Shown: positions 28,459 to 36,367 of the stretch, piece after piece
How positions within the stretch are numbered: the stretch's first letter is position 1
How the letters are laid out: every line of letters begins with the position of its first letter
NCBI GenBank assembly: GCA_905221605.1
Contig: CAJNDS010002733.1
Span: 75,001 to 139,000, forward strand
Length of the DNA: 64,000 nt
Direction of reading: 5' to 3'
From: Symbiodinium natans
Taxonomy: Eukaryota > Sar > Dinophyceae > Suessiales > Symbiodiniaceae
Made by a program: the position numbers and the translations under genes
Notes under the pieces: generated by a model
The model's database searches: none
Told to the model about the DNA's origin: nothing
The model's input: only the letters and a program-made list of their open reading frames with translations

Positions 28459-29289
28459 ATGCTTAAACTTCGCCCTACATATGAACAAATGTTAAAGGAA
28501 GCCAGAACGAGAAGGTTAAAAATACTATCGGAAAGACAGACACGAACACAGCAAGGTATATTGTTAGATGATGTTGATTTTGAAGAGTTTGATTTAAGTA
28601 GCTATGATAAGAGAATGAATATTAGTAATAATAATGATAATGATAATCCGAATAAAGCAACTCAGACGGATTTTAATTTAGCTTCATCTTCAAATTCTTC
28701 TGTTAGTGAAAATATGAGAACTCCCGAAGAAGCATTTAAAGAAGAAGTTAGTGAAGCATCAAGTATAAGAAGTGATGAGAAATCAGTTGATAGAAAAGAG
28801 GAGAAACAAAAAGAGAGAAGCCTAATGAGAAGACTATATGATAGTATGTTTGAAGAAGTTGAAGTAGATATCCCACAAAGTAGACAGGTAAGTGTAGCAA
28901 CAGAAGAAAGCCAAGCGAGTAGTTCTTCTTTACCGGTTGATGCTTCTGATGAAGCATCAAGCGCAAGCGGAAATCCGCTTCCGGTTGATGAAACATCAAG
29001 CGCAAGCGGTGCTTCTGCACCGCTTCCGGTAAATGTTAAAAAATCTTATGAGCCATCATCATCTTCATCAAGTTCAAGACGAAGTTCAGGAAGAAGTGCG
29101 TTACTGCCCGTTGAAGAAGGAGCATTGAGTGAATACGTTCAGTCTAGCCCACCGGAAACGGTTCAAAGTTCAGTGCCTTCTGATAGAACAGTTGAATATT
29201 TACAAAGTTCCCCACCGGTTAGTGTTGCCAGTTCGGAAAGGACTATTGAATACATAAGGTCTAGGAGTTCGTCAGGAAGAAGTAGATAA
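28459..29289 (+). CDS. KLRPTY-motif protein, Ser-rich, 276 aa
   Basis: The N-terminus MLKLRPTYEQMLKEARTRR and later ILLDDVDFEEFDLS match the preceding protein, which suggests duplication or a shared docking signal. Residues 70-270 are disordered and Ser-rich, with repeats of the type SSASGNPLPVDE, a run of serines near 200, and (L/V)QSSPP repeats near the end. The gene starts 13 bases after the upstream stop and has no box of its own, so co-transcription is likely. Probably a virion or scaffold protein. Confidence 0.6.
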   Translation: MLKLRPTYEQMLKEARTRRLKILSERQTRTQQGILLDDVDFEEFDLSSYDKRMNISNNNDNDNPNKATQTDFNLASSSNSSVSENMRTPEEAFKEEVSEASSIRSDEKSVDRKEEKQKERSLMRRLYDSMFEEVEVDIPQSRQVSVATEESQASSSSLPVDASDEASSASGNPLPVDETSSASGASAPLPVNVKKSYEPSSSSSSSRRSSGRSALLPVEEGALSEYVQSSPPETVQSSVPSDRTVEYLQSSPPVSVASSERTIEYIRSRSSSGRSR

Positions 29290-29324
29290 ATAAATATTTC
29301 TTTCAAATGATTTTTATCCTAAAA

Positions 29325-29358
29325 GAAAAATCACTTAAAGAAATATTTATATTTAATA
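29325..29358 (+). promoter_or_regulatory. Early-type promoter of the 116-aa gene
   Basis: GAAAAATCACTTAAAGAAAT, then TTATATTTAATA, precedes the ATG at 29369. ACTTAAAG lies 28 nt upstream of the ATG. Confidence 0.65.
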
Positions 29359-29368
29359 GATAAGATAA

Positions 29369-29719
29369 ATGAATTCTTTTCTTGTTTCAGAAAATGGAGA
29401 AAAATTATGTATTGATGAAGATTTGTTTGATGCAATGTGGAACTCAATTGAACCAAATGAAGAGTTGCAAAATCAAAGGAAGTTGAAGAAGAAAGCTCAT
29501 AATGACCGCTTGAATGCTAAATATAGAGAAGAAGGTTATTTTAAGAATTACTTTAAAAACAACAGTCACGAATACGAATGTGAGAGATGTGGTAGTATGT
29601 TATCAACAAATACAATAAGAAGTAAGCACTACAAAAGCTTAAAATGTCAAAGACTTTCGGAAGAAAGGAGACAGGCAGAATTAGGAGAAAGAATTGTAAG
29701 AAAGGTGCTATTCGGATGA
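29369..29719 (+). CDS. Zinc-finger protein, 116 aa
   Basis: An acidic N-terminus is followed by a basic helix and, at about 70-93, YECERCGSMLSTNTIRSKH with a final KCQ, a CxxC...H...C finger. The C-terminus is a charged helix. The early-type promoter suggests a regulatory or replication role. It opens the right-hand early block with the integrase. Confidence 0.65.
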   Translation: MNSFLVSENGEKLCIDEDLFDAMWNSIEPNEELQNQRKLKKKAHNDRLNAKYREEGYFKNYFKNNSHEYECERCGSMLSTNTIRSKHYKSLKCQRLSEERRQAELGERIVRKVLFG

Positions 29720-29752
29720 TTTAATATTAATAAAATATTATTAATATTAAAT

Positions 29753-30682
29753 ATGAGTAAAAACGAAGTTCTGGAAAATATATATTATGATTTAGAGCGC
29801 GGTTATGGAAGTGTTAGAAGCTTGTATGAAGAAGCTAAAAAAGATGGTCTCATAATAACATTGGAAGAAGTCAAGGAATGGGTTAGAAAACAACCTAATA
29901 AACAAAGAAGAAACTATAAGAATTCAAACAGCTATTCGCCACCTTTTGCGAGAGCTGTTTATTCTGTTGATATTATGGATATGACTAGCTTGATGAAAGA
30001 TACTGACACCTTTAAAGAAGAGTATAAGCGTTATGGTTTGATTTGTATTGATAATTTTAGTAAAAAGACACACGTAGTGCCGATGGAAAACAAAGATGGT
30101 GAAGATGTTTATAAAGCTTTTCTGGAATGTTTCAAAGTATTAGGACAACCGCAAAGTATCTATACCGACCACGATGGAGCTTTTAATTATAAGAAATTAC
30201 AAACTTATTTCAAAGGCGAGGGCATTACACACATCGTAACATTAACTCACGCTAATGTAGCAGAAAGAGCGATTAGAACATTTAAGAAAATGATTGGTGA
30301 CAGAGCTTTAGAAACGAAAGGGGCTTGGACGATATTATTAAAACCGGTCTTGGATAAGTATAATAAGAAGATGGTTCACTCAACAACAGAAATGATACCA
30401 GACGAAGCACATAAAGACGAGAATTCTGTTGAAGTTAAGGCTAACACAGTGTTGAAAGAAAAGTATTTAAGGAGATATCCAAAGATTGAAGTCGGAGATA
30501 AGGTTAAAATATTTGATAAAGGAAAAGGCAACTATACCAGCAGGAAGGAGACACGCAGTCAATGGTCTGAAAGAACTTATGAAGTCAAGGAAGTAAAAAG
30601 AGACCCACAACTTAATAAATATTATCTTTTGGAAGGTCGGGAAAAGCACTATAATAGACACGAGTTGTTGTTGGTTGATTGA
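29753..30682 (+). CDS. Retroviral-type (rve) DDE integrase
   Basis: The 309-aa enzyme should join the TIR ends to host DNA, giving the short target duplication. The catalytic triad is D73 (AVYSVDIMDM), D139 (SIYTDHDGAF) and E171 (HANVAERAIRTFKKM). The D-E spacing is 31 residues, a little shorter than the usual 35. A short helical N-terminal region (about 1-50) takes the place of an HHCC zinc domain. The C-terminus (VGDKVKIFDK to YNRHELLLVD) looks like the SH3/chromo-type barrel found in Polinton and Ty3-type integrases. The gene is intact. Its upstream region is an AT palindrome without either promoter motif. Confidence 0.93.
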   Translation: MSKNEVLENIYYDLERGYGSVRSLYEEAKKDGLIITLEEVKEWVRKQPNKQRRNYKNSNSYSPPFARAVYSVDIMDMTSLMKDTDTFKEEYKRYGLICIDNFSKKTHVVPMENKDGEDVYKAFLECFKVLGQPQSIYTDHDGAFNYKKLQTYFKGEGITHIVTLTHANVAERAIRTFKKMIGDRALETKGAWTILLKPVLDKYNKKMVHSTTEMIPDEAHKDENSVEVKANTVLKEKYLRRYPKIEVGDKVKIFDKGKGNYTSRKETRSQWSERTYEVKEVKRDPQLNKYYLLEGREKHYNRHELLLVD

Positions 30683-30688
30683 AAATAT

Positions 30689-30723
30689 AAAAGGACTTAA
30701 AGACAAAACGCCCTATAATATTA
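30689..30723 (+). promoter_or_regulatory. Early-type promoter of the 102-aa gene
   Basis: AAAAGGACTTAAAGACAAAA, then CGCCCTATAATATTA, precedes the ATG at 30729. It is almost identical to the box at 17351 and starts just after the integrase stop. Confidence 0.65.
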
Positions 30724-30728
30724 GTGTA

Positions 30729-31037
30729 ATGTGTGAGAAACATTTGAAGGAGGAAGAAGAAAAACTGAAAATAAATGAAATTGAACTTGAAGAACTAAAT
30801 GAGGACATAGAAAATATTTATAAGAAAATATTTAAGTATGATAGCAAAATAGAAGCATTAGATGAAAATAATTCAGAAGAACTTGTTATGTGGCTTAATA
30901 AAAAGTCATCTTGTTATTTTGACTTGTCAAAAAAGATAGATAATAAAAGTAGTAAGTTGAAGAGTATCAAATGTTGTAAAGATATGATTGAAATGTGGAA
31001 ACGAAATCTGAAGCAGTCTAGCCAAAATGAAACCTAA
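30729..31037 (+). CDS. Coiled-coil protein, 102 aa
   Basis: The protein starts MCEKHLKEEEEKLKINEIEL and is largely a heptad-rich coiled coil with a few cysteines (KSSCYF, IKCCKDM). A longer frame begins at 30675, but the early-type promoter lies inside that extension, so the ATG at 30729 is preferred. Not recognised; probably an early regulatory or accessory protein. Confidence 0.6.
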   Translation: MCEKHLKEEEEKLKINEIELEELNEDIENIYKKIFKYDSKIEALDENNSEELVMWLNKKSSCYFDLSKKIDNKSSKLKSIKCCKDMIEMWKRNLKQSSQNET

Positions 31038-31040
31038 AAT

Positions 31041-31076
31041 AAAAATCACTTAAAGACAAAAAGCCTTATAATATTA
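31041..31076 (+). promoter_or_regulatory. Early-type promoter of the 221-aa gene
   Basis: AAAAATCACTTAAAGACAAA, then AAGCCTTATAATATTA, precedes the ATG at 31086. It is the fullest version of the motif. Confidence 0.7.
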
Positions 31077-31085
31077 AGAGAAAAA

Positions 31086-31751
31086 ATGAAAGGAGAGCCG
31101 AATTCAAGAATTGTTGAAAGAAAATTCAGACCAGACAAACATAAGGATGTTACTAATTTTATAGGACAATGCTTGAAAGACGGTTTATTTCTAACTTATG
31201 AAGAATTCATCAATGACGTATTAGGATTAAACTTTGGTAATAATATTGTTAATGATTGTATGTTAAGCTTTTATGGTATTAATGAAACGTATTTTGAAGC
31301 AATAAGAAAGCTTATATGTTGTAACACTATATTTAGTTATGAAAAAACAGCTTATGGATTATATAAAGATAGAGGCGTTGAAAACTTCTTTGAAACGTTC
31401 AATCACATAAACAAAATTATCAATTATGTTCAGAGAAAACTAAATTATGAAACAGATGATGGTCTTTATATGGTAAAAGTTATAATAATGACAAACATTT
31501 TCAGAATGACAATGAATAAAGCTTCAAGGTCTGAAAGTCTTTTTCATATAAACTCTATGATTAGTAGGTATAATTCAAGAGACTTTTTAGATGAAGATAT
31601 AACTGTTATGACTTGTAAATGTGGATGTGTAATTAAAAGGTCTCAATATAGAAGACATATAAACACTAAAAAACACGGTGAGCTAATGAAAAAGGTAATA
31701 GAAAAAGAGCTAATGATAAGAAAAGCAATAAAGTTAAATGAAATGGATTAA
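31086..31751 (+). CDS. Hypothetical protein with C-terminal zinc finger, 221 aa
   Basis: Residues 1-165 are a helical region with aromatic and hydrophobic patches (FIGQCLKDGLFLTYEEFIND; GVENFFETFNHINKI). Near 178-200 is MTCKCGCVIKRSQYRRHINT with KKH, a CxCxC...H...H finger similar in layout to fingers in large DNA viruses. The last gene before the right TIR, it has the best early-type promoter. A nucleic-acid-binding early protein is likely. Confidence 0.65.
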   Translation: MKGEPNSRIVERKFRPDKHKDVTNFIGQCLKDGLFLTYEEFINDVLGLNFGNNIVNDCMLSFYGINETYFEAIRKLICCNTIFSYEKTAYGLYKDRGVENFFETFNHINKIINYVQRKLNYETDDGLYMVKVIIMTNIFRMTMNKASRSESLFHINSMISRYNSRDFLDEDITVMTCKCGCVIKRSQYRRHINTKKHGELMKKVIEKELMIRKAIKLNEMD

Positions 31752-31785
31752 ATAATCATCATATTAAAAATAATTAATATGATGA

Positions 31786-32134
31786 TTAAGGACTTTAAGT
31801 AATAGAAGCTTTGGTAAGAATATTGTTAGGGAGCTTAGGAAAAGTAGGATGAAAAATATGAGAAATGAATGAAGGGCGATGGTAAGAGAATTGGAATGAA
31901 TGTTGGGGAGTGAGAGTGAAAAATGAATGAGGGTGGAATTAACGATGAAAAAGTGCTGAAATAGGAGGGTAAAAAGGCAATATTGGTCAATAACCCCTAG
32001 AAGCCCCCTCCGGAAAGTGAATAAGGTGATTATGATGATGAAAACGAAGAAGGCGTGTTAGAAAGTGAAATAACAGCGGAGGGGGGCAATGTATGATGTA
32101 TAAGTCCTTAAAAACCCCCTTTCTACAATTTTTT
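31786..32134 (-). repeat. Right terminal inverted repeat
   Basis: The reverse complement of 10631-10979, identical as far as I can compare, ending TCTACAATTTTTT at the host junction. The inner edge carries CTTTAAGTAAT, the mirror of the ACTTAAAG motif. Confidence 0.95.
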
Positions 32135-32350
32135 GGGGGGGGGGGTTGACTGAAAATTCCCAGGCCACGTTCTGGGCGGTGGGTGCTCTAAGCAGGCCCG
32201 GTGGGAATCTAGGGCTTCGGGTTGAGGGGACAGGGTTTCGGGTCTGAACCCAGGGCTTAGGGCAGCTTAGTGTTAGGAGGTTGCTTGGTAGAATTAGGAT
32301 GTGCGCGTTTAGGGTTTAGGCGGTTTAGGGTTTAGGGTTTAGGGTGCTGT
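32135..32350. other. Host flank right of the provirus
   Basis: A run of eleven G (32135-32145; the first six may be the target duplication) leads into unique sequence and a TTTAGGG array (about 32310-32345). No gene is visible. Confidence 0.7.
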
Positions 32351-32818
32351 ATGTTCTGGCATATTTTTAAAGGGAAGTTCCATAGGACACCACCCGCGCG
32401 CGGCAAGAGAGCAAAGACTTCGTTTCTTGTAGCGTGCATCCTCGGCCTAGCATGTGGTTCTTGGGTGCATATCTCGTTACCCCGAAGTTCTGGCTACGCG
32501 CAGCTCCACGGACGGGTTCGCCAGCTGCAAGCATGCTACGCCCGCCCTTCCCACCTAAGGAACCTCGCTCAAGCCAACATGCTGATGATGCTGAACCAAA
32601 CGATCCAGGCGATGCTGAGGGAAGGTTGCCCCAGGCTCTTAGTGGATGACACCGATTTTGTCACATCGGTGAGATGGTGTGATGGATTGCCCGACCTATT
32701 CCGGCCACTAGCTTCGCTTTGCCCCGAAACGTGTGGATGCAAAGCAAGCTTTTCGGCCTCTTGCCCCCCGCGTTGCCAGCTTGAGCTGCATAATTCAAGC
32801 AATGCCTCGTCTTCGTAG
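32351..32818 (+). CDS. Small membrane/secreted protein with ShK-like cysteine motif
   Basis: The 155-aa host ORF has a basic start, one hydrophobic segment (about 24-43, TSFLVACILGLACGSWVHIS) that could be a signal anchor, a helical middle, and a Cys-rich end: CPRLLVDDTDFV, VRWCDGLPDLFRPLASLCPE, then TCGCKASF and CPPRC. The W-C...LC-P-x-(T/S)-C-G-C...C-P...C pattern resembles ShKT-like domains, which I associate with dinoflagellate proteins. Single-exon structure is plausible, but the true start could lie elsewhere, since the ATG used is right after a TTTAGGG array. Substrate or partner unknown. Confidence 0.55.
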   Translation: MFWHIFKGKFHRTPPARGKRAKTSFLVACILGLACGSWVHISLPRSSGYAQLHGRVRQLQACYARPSHLRNLAQANMLMMLNQTIQAMLREGCPRLLVDDTDFVTSVRWCDGLPDLFRPLASLCPETCGCKASFSASCPPRCQLELHNSSNASSS

Positions 32819-34304
32819 AGGAGGAGGAGCCGTATGTTGCGGCATTTAAGCCTGGGTTTAGGGTTTAGGGTTTAGGGTGTAGGGTTTAGGGTTCAGGGTT
32901 TAGGGTTTAGGGTTTAGGGCTCAAACATTCCTCACTTTTTCCGGCGTGACCTATAGCCAGCCACAGGCATTTTCCGAAAGGACAAAGCCCTGTGCGCTGT
33001 CAGCGAAGGGGAGCGAAGAGCGCCTCTGCCGCTTCCACACTGCGAATGCTGTCGTTCGGCCAAACAGGAGATGGAGGTTTAGCCCTACACCCTAAACCCT
33101 AAACCCTAAACCCTAAACCCTAAACCCTAAACCCTAGAGCCTCGAGCCCAGAGAGCCTAGAGCCTAGAGCCTCGAGCCTGAACCCTGAAGGGTCGGAGTC
33201 GGAGGCTCTGTTTTACAGCAAGTTGTGGTCGTGAACTCCACGGCCCTCAGCCCTACAAGCAAGCCCCAAACCCTAGACGGGTGGTACACAGAGGAGCAAG
33301 CCGAAAAGCCTAAAGTCTAAGCCTAAACCCTAAACCCACCCTAAACCCTAAACCCTAAAGCCTAAACCCTAAACCCTAAACCCTAAACCCTAAACCCTAA
33401 AAGCCTGTGCCCAGCTGCTTCGAAATACATGCCGGTTTCGATCCCCTTCACAGCGGCTTAGTGCTTAGGGCCAGCACCAAACCCTCACCCTAAAGGATTT
33501 AAGGTTCCTGGGGTTTCGGGCTTGGGGCTTTACAAGGTTTGGGAAGACTGGGTTGTTCCCGCTATCCAAATTCAGTCGTCCATACAGGTGACCATGATGG
33601 ATACCGTTTACCCTAACTTAGGACAACTTCCTTGGCAGCGAGAGGGACCCCATTCTCAGGTGCTAAACGGGCCAAAAAGCCCTCAAGCAGCAACCCTAAA
33701 CCCTGAACCCTGAACCCTAAACCCTAAACCCTGAACCCTAAACCTTAAAATTCCAAGCAACCTCAAAACCCTATAGCCCCCTGAGCCCTAAACTGAGCCC
33801 CAAACTCTTTCATGCTCAGCCCAGACCCTGCAACTGGGTCTCAATGCCCCTAAGCCCTAAGCCCTAAACCCTAAACCCCAAACCCTAAACCACAAACCCT
33901 AAACCCTGCCGCTCCCGCAGTCGGCTCGGTTTGGGGGAGGGGTGTGCGTCAGACTTTAAGGGGCGGGGAGACTGTCTGTGTGCCGGGCACTTAGGCTTTG
34001 CTTTTTTTTGGTTTAGGGTTTAGGGTTCAGGGTTCAGGGTTTAGGGTTTAGGGTTTAGGGAGTAGGGTTTAGGTTGGGGGTTTTGCGGGTTCAGGGCTTG
34101 GGTTTAGTGATGGGGATTTGGGGCGTCCAGGTGTTTGGTTTGTTTGAGTGTGCGGGGTTTCGTCATGGGTTTCCTCATTGGGCACGTCTTCTGGCGTCAG
34201 AGTTACGGGAATTTGGGAAAAGAGCTTGTTTGAGTTTCCATCTCAAACCGAGAAAAAGAACTTGCAATAAACTGCCCTAAATCCTAAACTAGCCTCTAAA
34301 CTTG

Positions 34305-34397
34305 GGATGTTCCCCCTTATATTAGCAGTCCTCAATACGGATTCTACTGGGGTTACTAGAATTCCGATTAAGGACTGTTAGTAGAAGAGAGAACATC
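34305..34397. mobile_element. MITE-like element, uninterrupted relative of 1944-2167
   Basis: The ends GATGTTCCCCCTTATATTAG and, in reverse complement, GATGTTCTCTCTTCTACTAA continue as CAGTCCT, giving terminal inverted repeats of about 27 bp around a 40-bp centre. It matches the element at 1944-2167 without a telomeric array. A further partial relative is visible near 35275-35330. Confidence 0.55.
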
Positions 34398-35633
34398 AAC
34401 TAACACCAATCAATGTGGACGTGCTGTTCAGCTAGGTGGGTAAACCCTAAACCCTAAACCCTAAACCCTAAACCCTAAACCCTAAACCCTAAACCCTAAA
34501 CCCTAAACCCTAAACCCTAAACCCTAAACCCTAAACCCTAAACCCTAAACCCTAAACCCTAAACCAAGCATCAACCTCACCATGGCCAGTGGCACTCTAA
34601 ATCCGAAACTGCCCTCCACCTCCTTGCATGGACATGCATCGGTTTGGGGTTTAGGGTTTAGGGTTTAGGGTTTAGGGTTTACGGGAGAAAGAAGGGCAAC
34701 CGAAACTAAGGAGGGATTGGGCCCCAAAAAGAGATGGTTAGTGCCCTTCTGCTGGGTGTTCCAACAATCAGGATCAAATTTGAGGTGTGTGTGTGTGTGT
34801 GTATCAAGGCTGCCCCTATTCTGGGACATTGGCCACATAGCCTGAAGACCCTCAAGTCGAAACCCTCAATCCTAAATCCTAAATCCTAAACCTCAACCCT
34901 AACCCCTAACCCCTAAACCCTAAACCCCTTTGCTGAGGTTGCGCATCCCATGCATGCGCTGCCCTCGGCTTCACCGGCTTGGGAGCTAGTCCAGAAAGAA
35001 GCCCAGGGTTTAGGGTTTAGGGTTTAGGGCTCAGGGTTAAGGGCTCAGGGTTTAGGTTCCTCAACATTGACTAGCCTGCGCAGGCCGCCCCGCTCGTGCT
35101 TGCTTCCTTTTCCTCTGCTCGACAACTCTACTTGGAGGTTCATGGTATATACTAAACCAATGAGGACTGTACTTATAACCCACTGATAAGCCCGTTAAGT
35201 GCCCGAATATGGTCATAAGCACTGTTAATGAGTACCTCTCTGCAACACACTTCGATCCTGCCCGCTTGCAATGTTCACCCTTATACTAAGACTCCTTAAC
35301 GGGGATTATAGTACTGCCAGCTTGACACATTCTCAACACTGGGTTCAGGACTTCGGGTTTCGGGAGTCGGTTTCAACAAAGGTCTTGAAAGTTGGTGTAC
35401 TAAACCTAAACCCTAAACCCTAAACCCAAAACCCTAAACCCTAAACCCTAAACCCTAAACGGTCTTGGGCCAGCGTGCAACTCGAGAGTGTGCGGACTTG
35501 CGAAGCTAGGCGAGGGTCGCGGGAGTTCCCGCAAGACCGCGGCTGAAGCAACGACATCCGAAGTGGTGGACCTGAGCGCGTCCACAAGGCGGCAATGTAC
35601 GAGATCAGCTCCATCCTCCTGGCATGCGATTCC

Positions 35634-35757
35634 TAGGTAGGATGAGGGGGGACCCTTACAAGGGAACCCCTTCTTAACCCTCTTCTGGCTCTCTTTAACA
35701 GGGACCTTATTCAGAGGGTCTATATCCCCAAGGGTCCCCCTAATCCTATCCCCTAGC
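35634..35757. mobile_element. Small MITE-like element with GGGGGACCCTT arms
   Basis: The left arm CTAGGTAGGATGAGGGGGG continues as ACCCTT, and the reverse complement of the right arm reads CTAGGGGATAGGATTAGGGG and GACCCTT. GCGAT lies next to both ends, a possible 5-bp target duplication. There is no ORF. Confidence 0.45.
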
Positions 35758-36328
35758 GATGAACATGACCTCGATCATCCGACCTAGGCCTTCTCCTCTG
35801 GAGCTGGCATGCAGCAAATGGGGCGAAGTGAAGGTGAAGAGCTTGTTGGTTGCAGTATGCAGGACCCCTAAACCCTAAACCCTAAACCCTGATCCCTAAA
35901 CCCTAAACCCTAAACCCTAAACCCTAAACCCTACACCCTAAACCCTGAACCCTAAACCCTAAACCCTAACCCCTAAACTCCTAAACCCCTAAACCCCTAA
36001 ACCCCTAAACCCCTAAACCCCTAAACCCCTAAACCCCTAAACCCCTAAACCCTAAACCTAAACCCTAAACCCTGAACCCTACCATGCGTAACCTGAGAGG
36101 AGTGGCGCCCCGCCCCACAGAGCGCAACACAAACCCTTCAGAAAGTCGCTAAACTATAAGCCCCAAACCCTAAACCCTAAACCCTAAACCCTAAACCCTA
36201 AACCCTAAACCCTAAACCCTAAACCCTAAACCCTAAACCCTAAACCCTAAACCCTAAACCCTAAACCCTAACCCTAACCCCCCCCCCCCCCCCCGGCACC
36301 TCAGACAGACAGACTCTTAGCCTCCCAG

Positions 36329-36367
36329 GGCGAGATGGTGGGACAAAGCTCCATCGACGTCCACGAG
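36329..36367 (+). CDS. Exon-like island (GEMVGQSSIDVHE)
   Basis: CCTCCCAG (to 36328) and GTGCCC (from 36368) bracket a 39-nt frame reading GEMVGQSSIDVHE. Length is a multiple of three. A telomeric array and poly-C tract lie just upstream. Family not recognised. Confidence 0.35.

Larger units (their letters stand above)
10631..32134. mobile_element. Complete integrated Polinton-like virus (PLV), 21.5 kb
   Basis: The element is bounded by identical 349-bp inverted repeats and carries the hallmark Polinton/PLV set: protein-primed DNA polymerase B, DDE integrase, double-jelly-roll major capsid protein, penton-like capsid protein and packaging ATPase. It is clearly AT-rich, except for its leftmost gene, and contains no telomeric arrays, unlike the flanks. 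Every recognisable gene is open from ATG to stop. Gene order is: ubiquitin-like gene, polB, a 140-aa gene, a reverse block, ATPase, a reverse virion block, then a forward block from the penton to the right TIR. Polinton proper and PLV cannot be separated without a phylogeny. Confidence 0.95.
32819..36300. repeat. Host DNA with interstitial telomeric arrays
   Basis: Arrays in both orientations lie at about 32852-32920, 33085-33136, 33316-33400, 33700-33750, 34013-34070, 34440-34565, 34645-34682, 35007-35060, 35405-35460, 35868-36080 and 36160-36280, with a poly-C tract at 36281-36294. Spacers hold several short open frames, for example around 33000-33060 and 35820-35870, that may be exons but lack decisive borders. 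Confidence 0.85.

Noticed and set aside
30675-30728. Longer start for the 102-aa coiled-coil gene
   Set aside because: The ACTTAAAG promoter lies inside this extension, and it overlaps the integrase stop.
10631-32134. Virophage or LTR retrotransposon
   Set aside because: The integrase is retroviral-type, but there is no reverse transcriptase or LTR; the protein-primed PolB, the capsid sequence type and the long TIRs fit a Polinton/PLV better than a virophage, though a phylogeny would be decisive.
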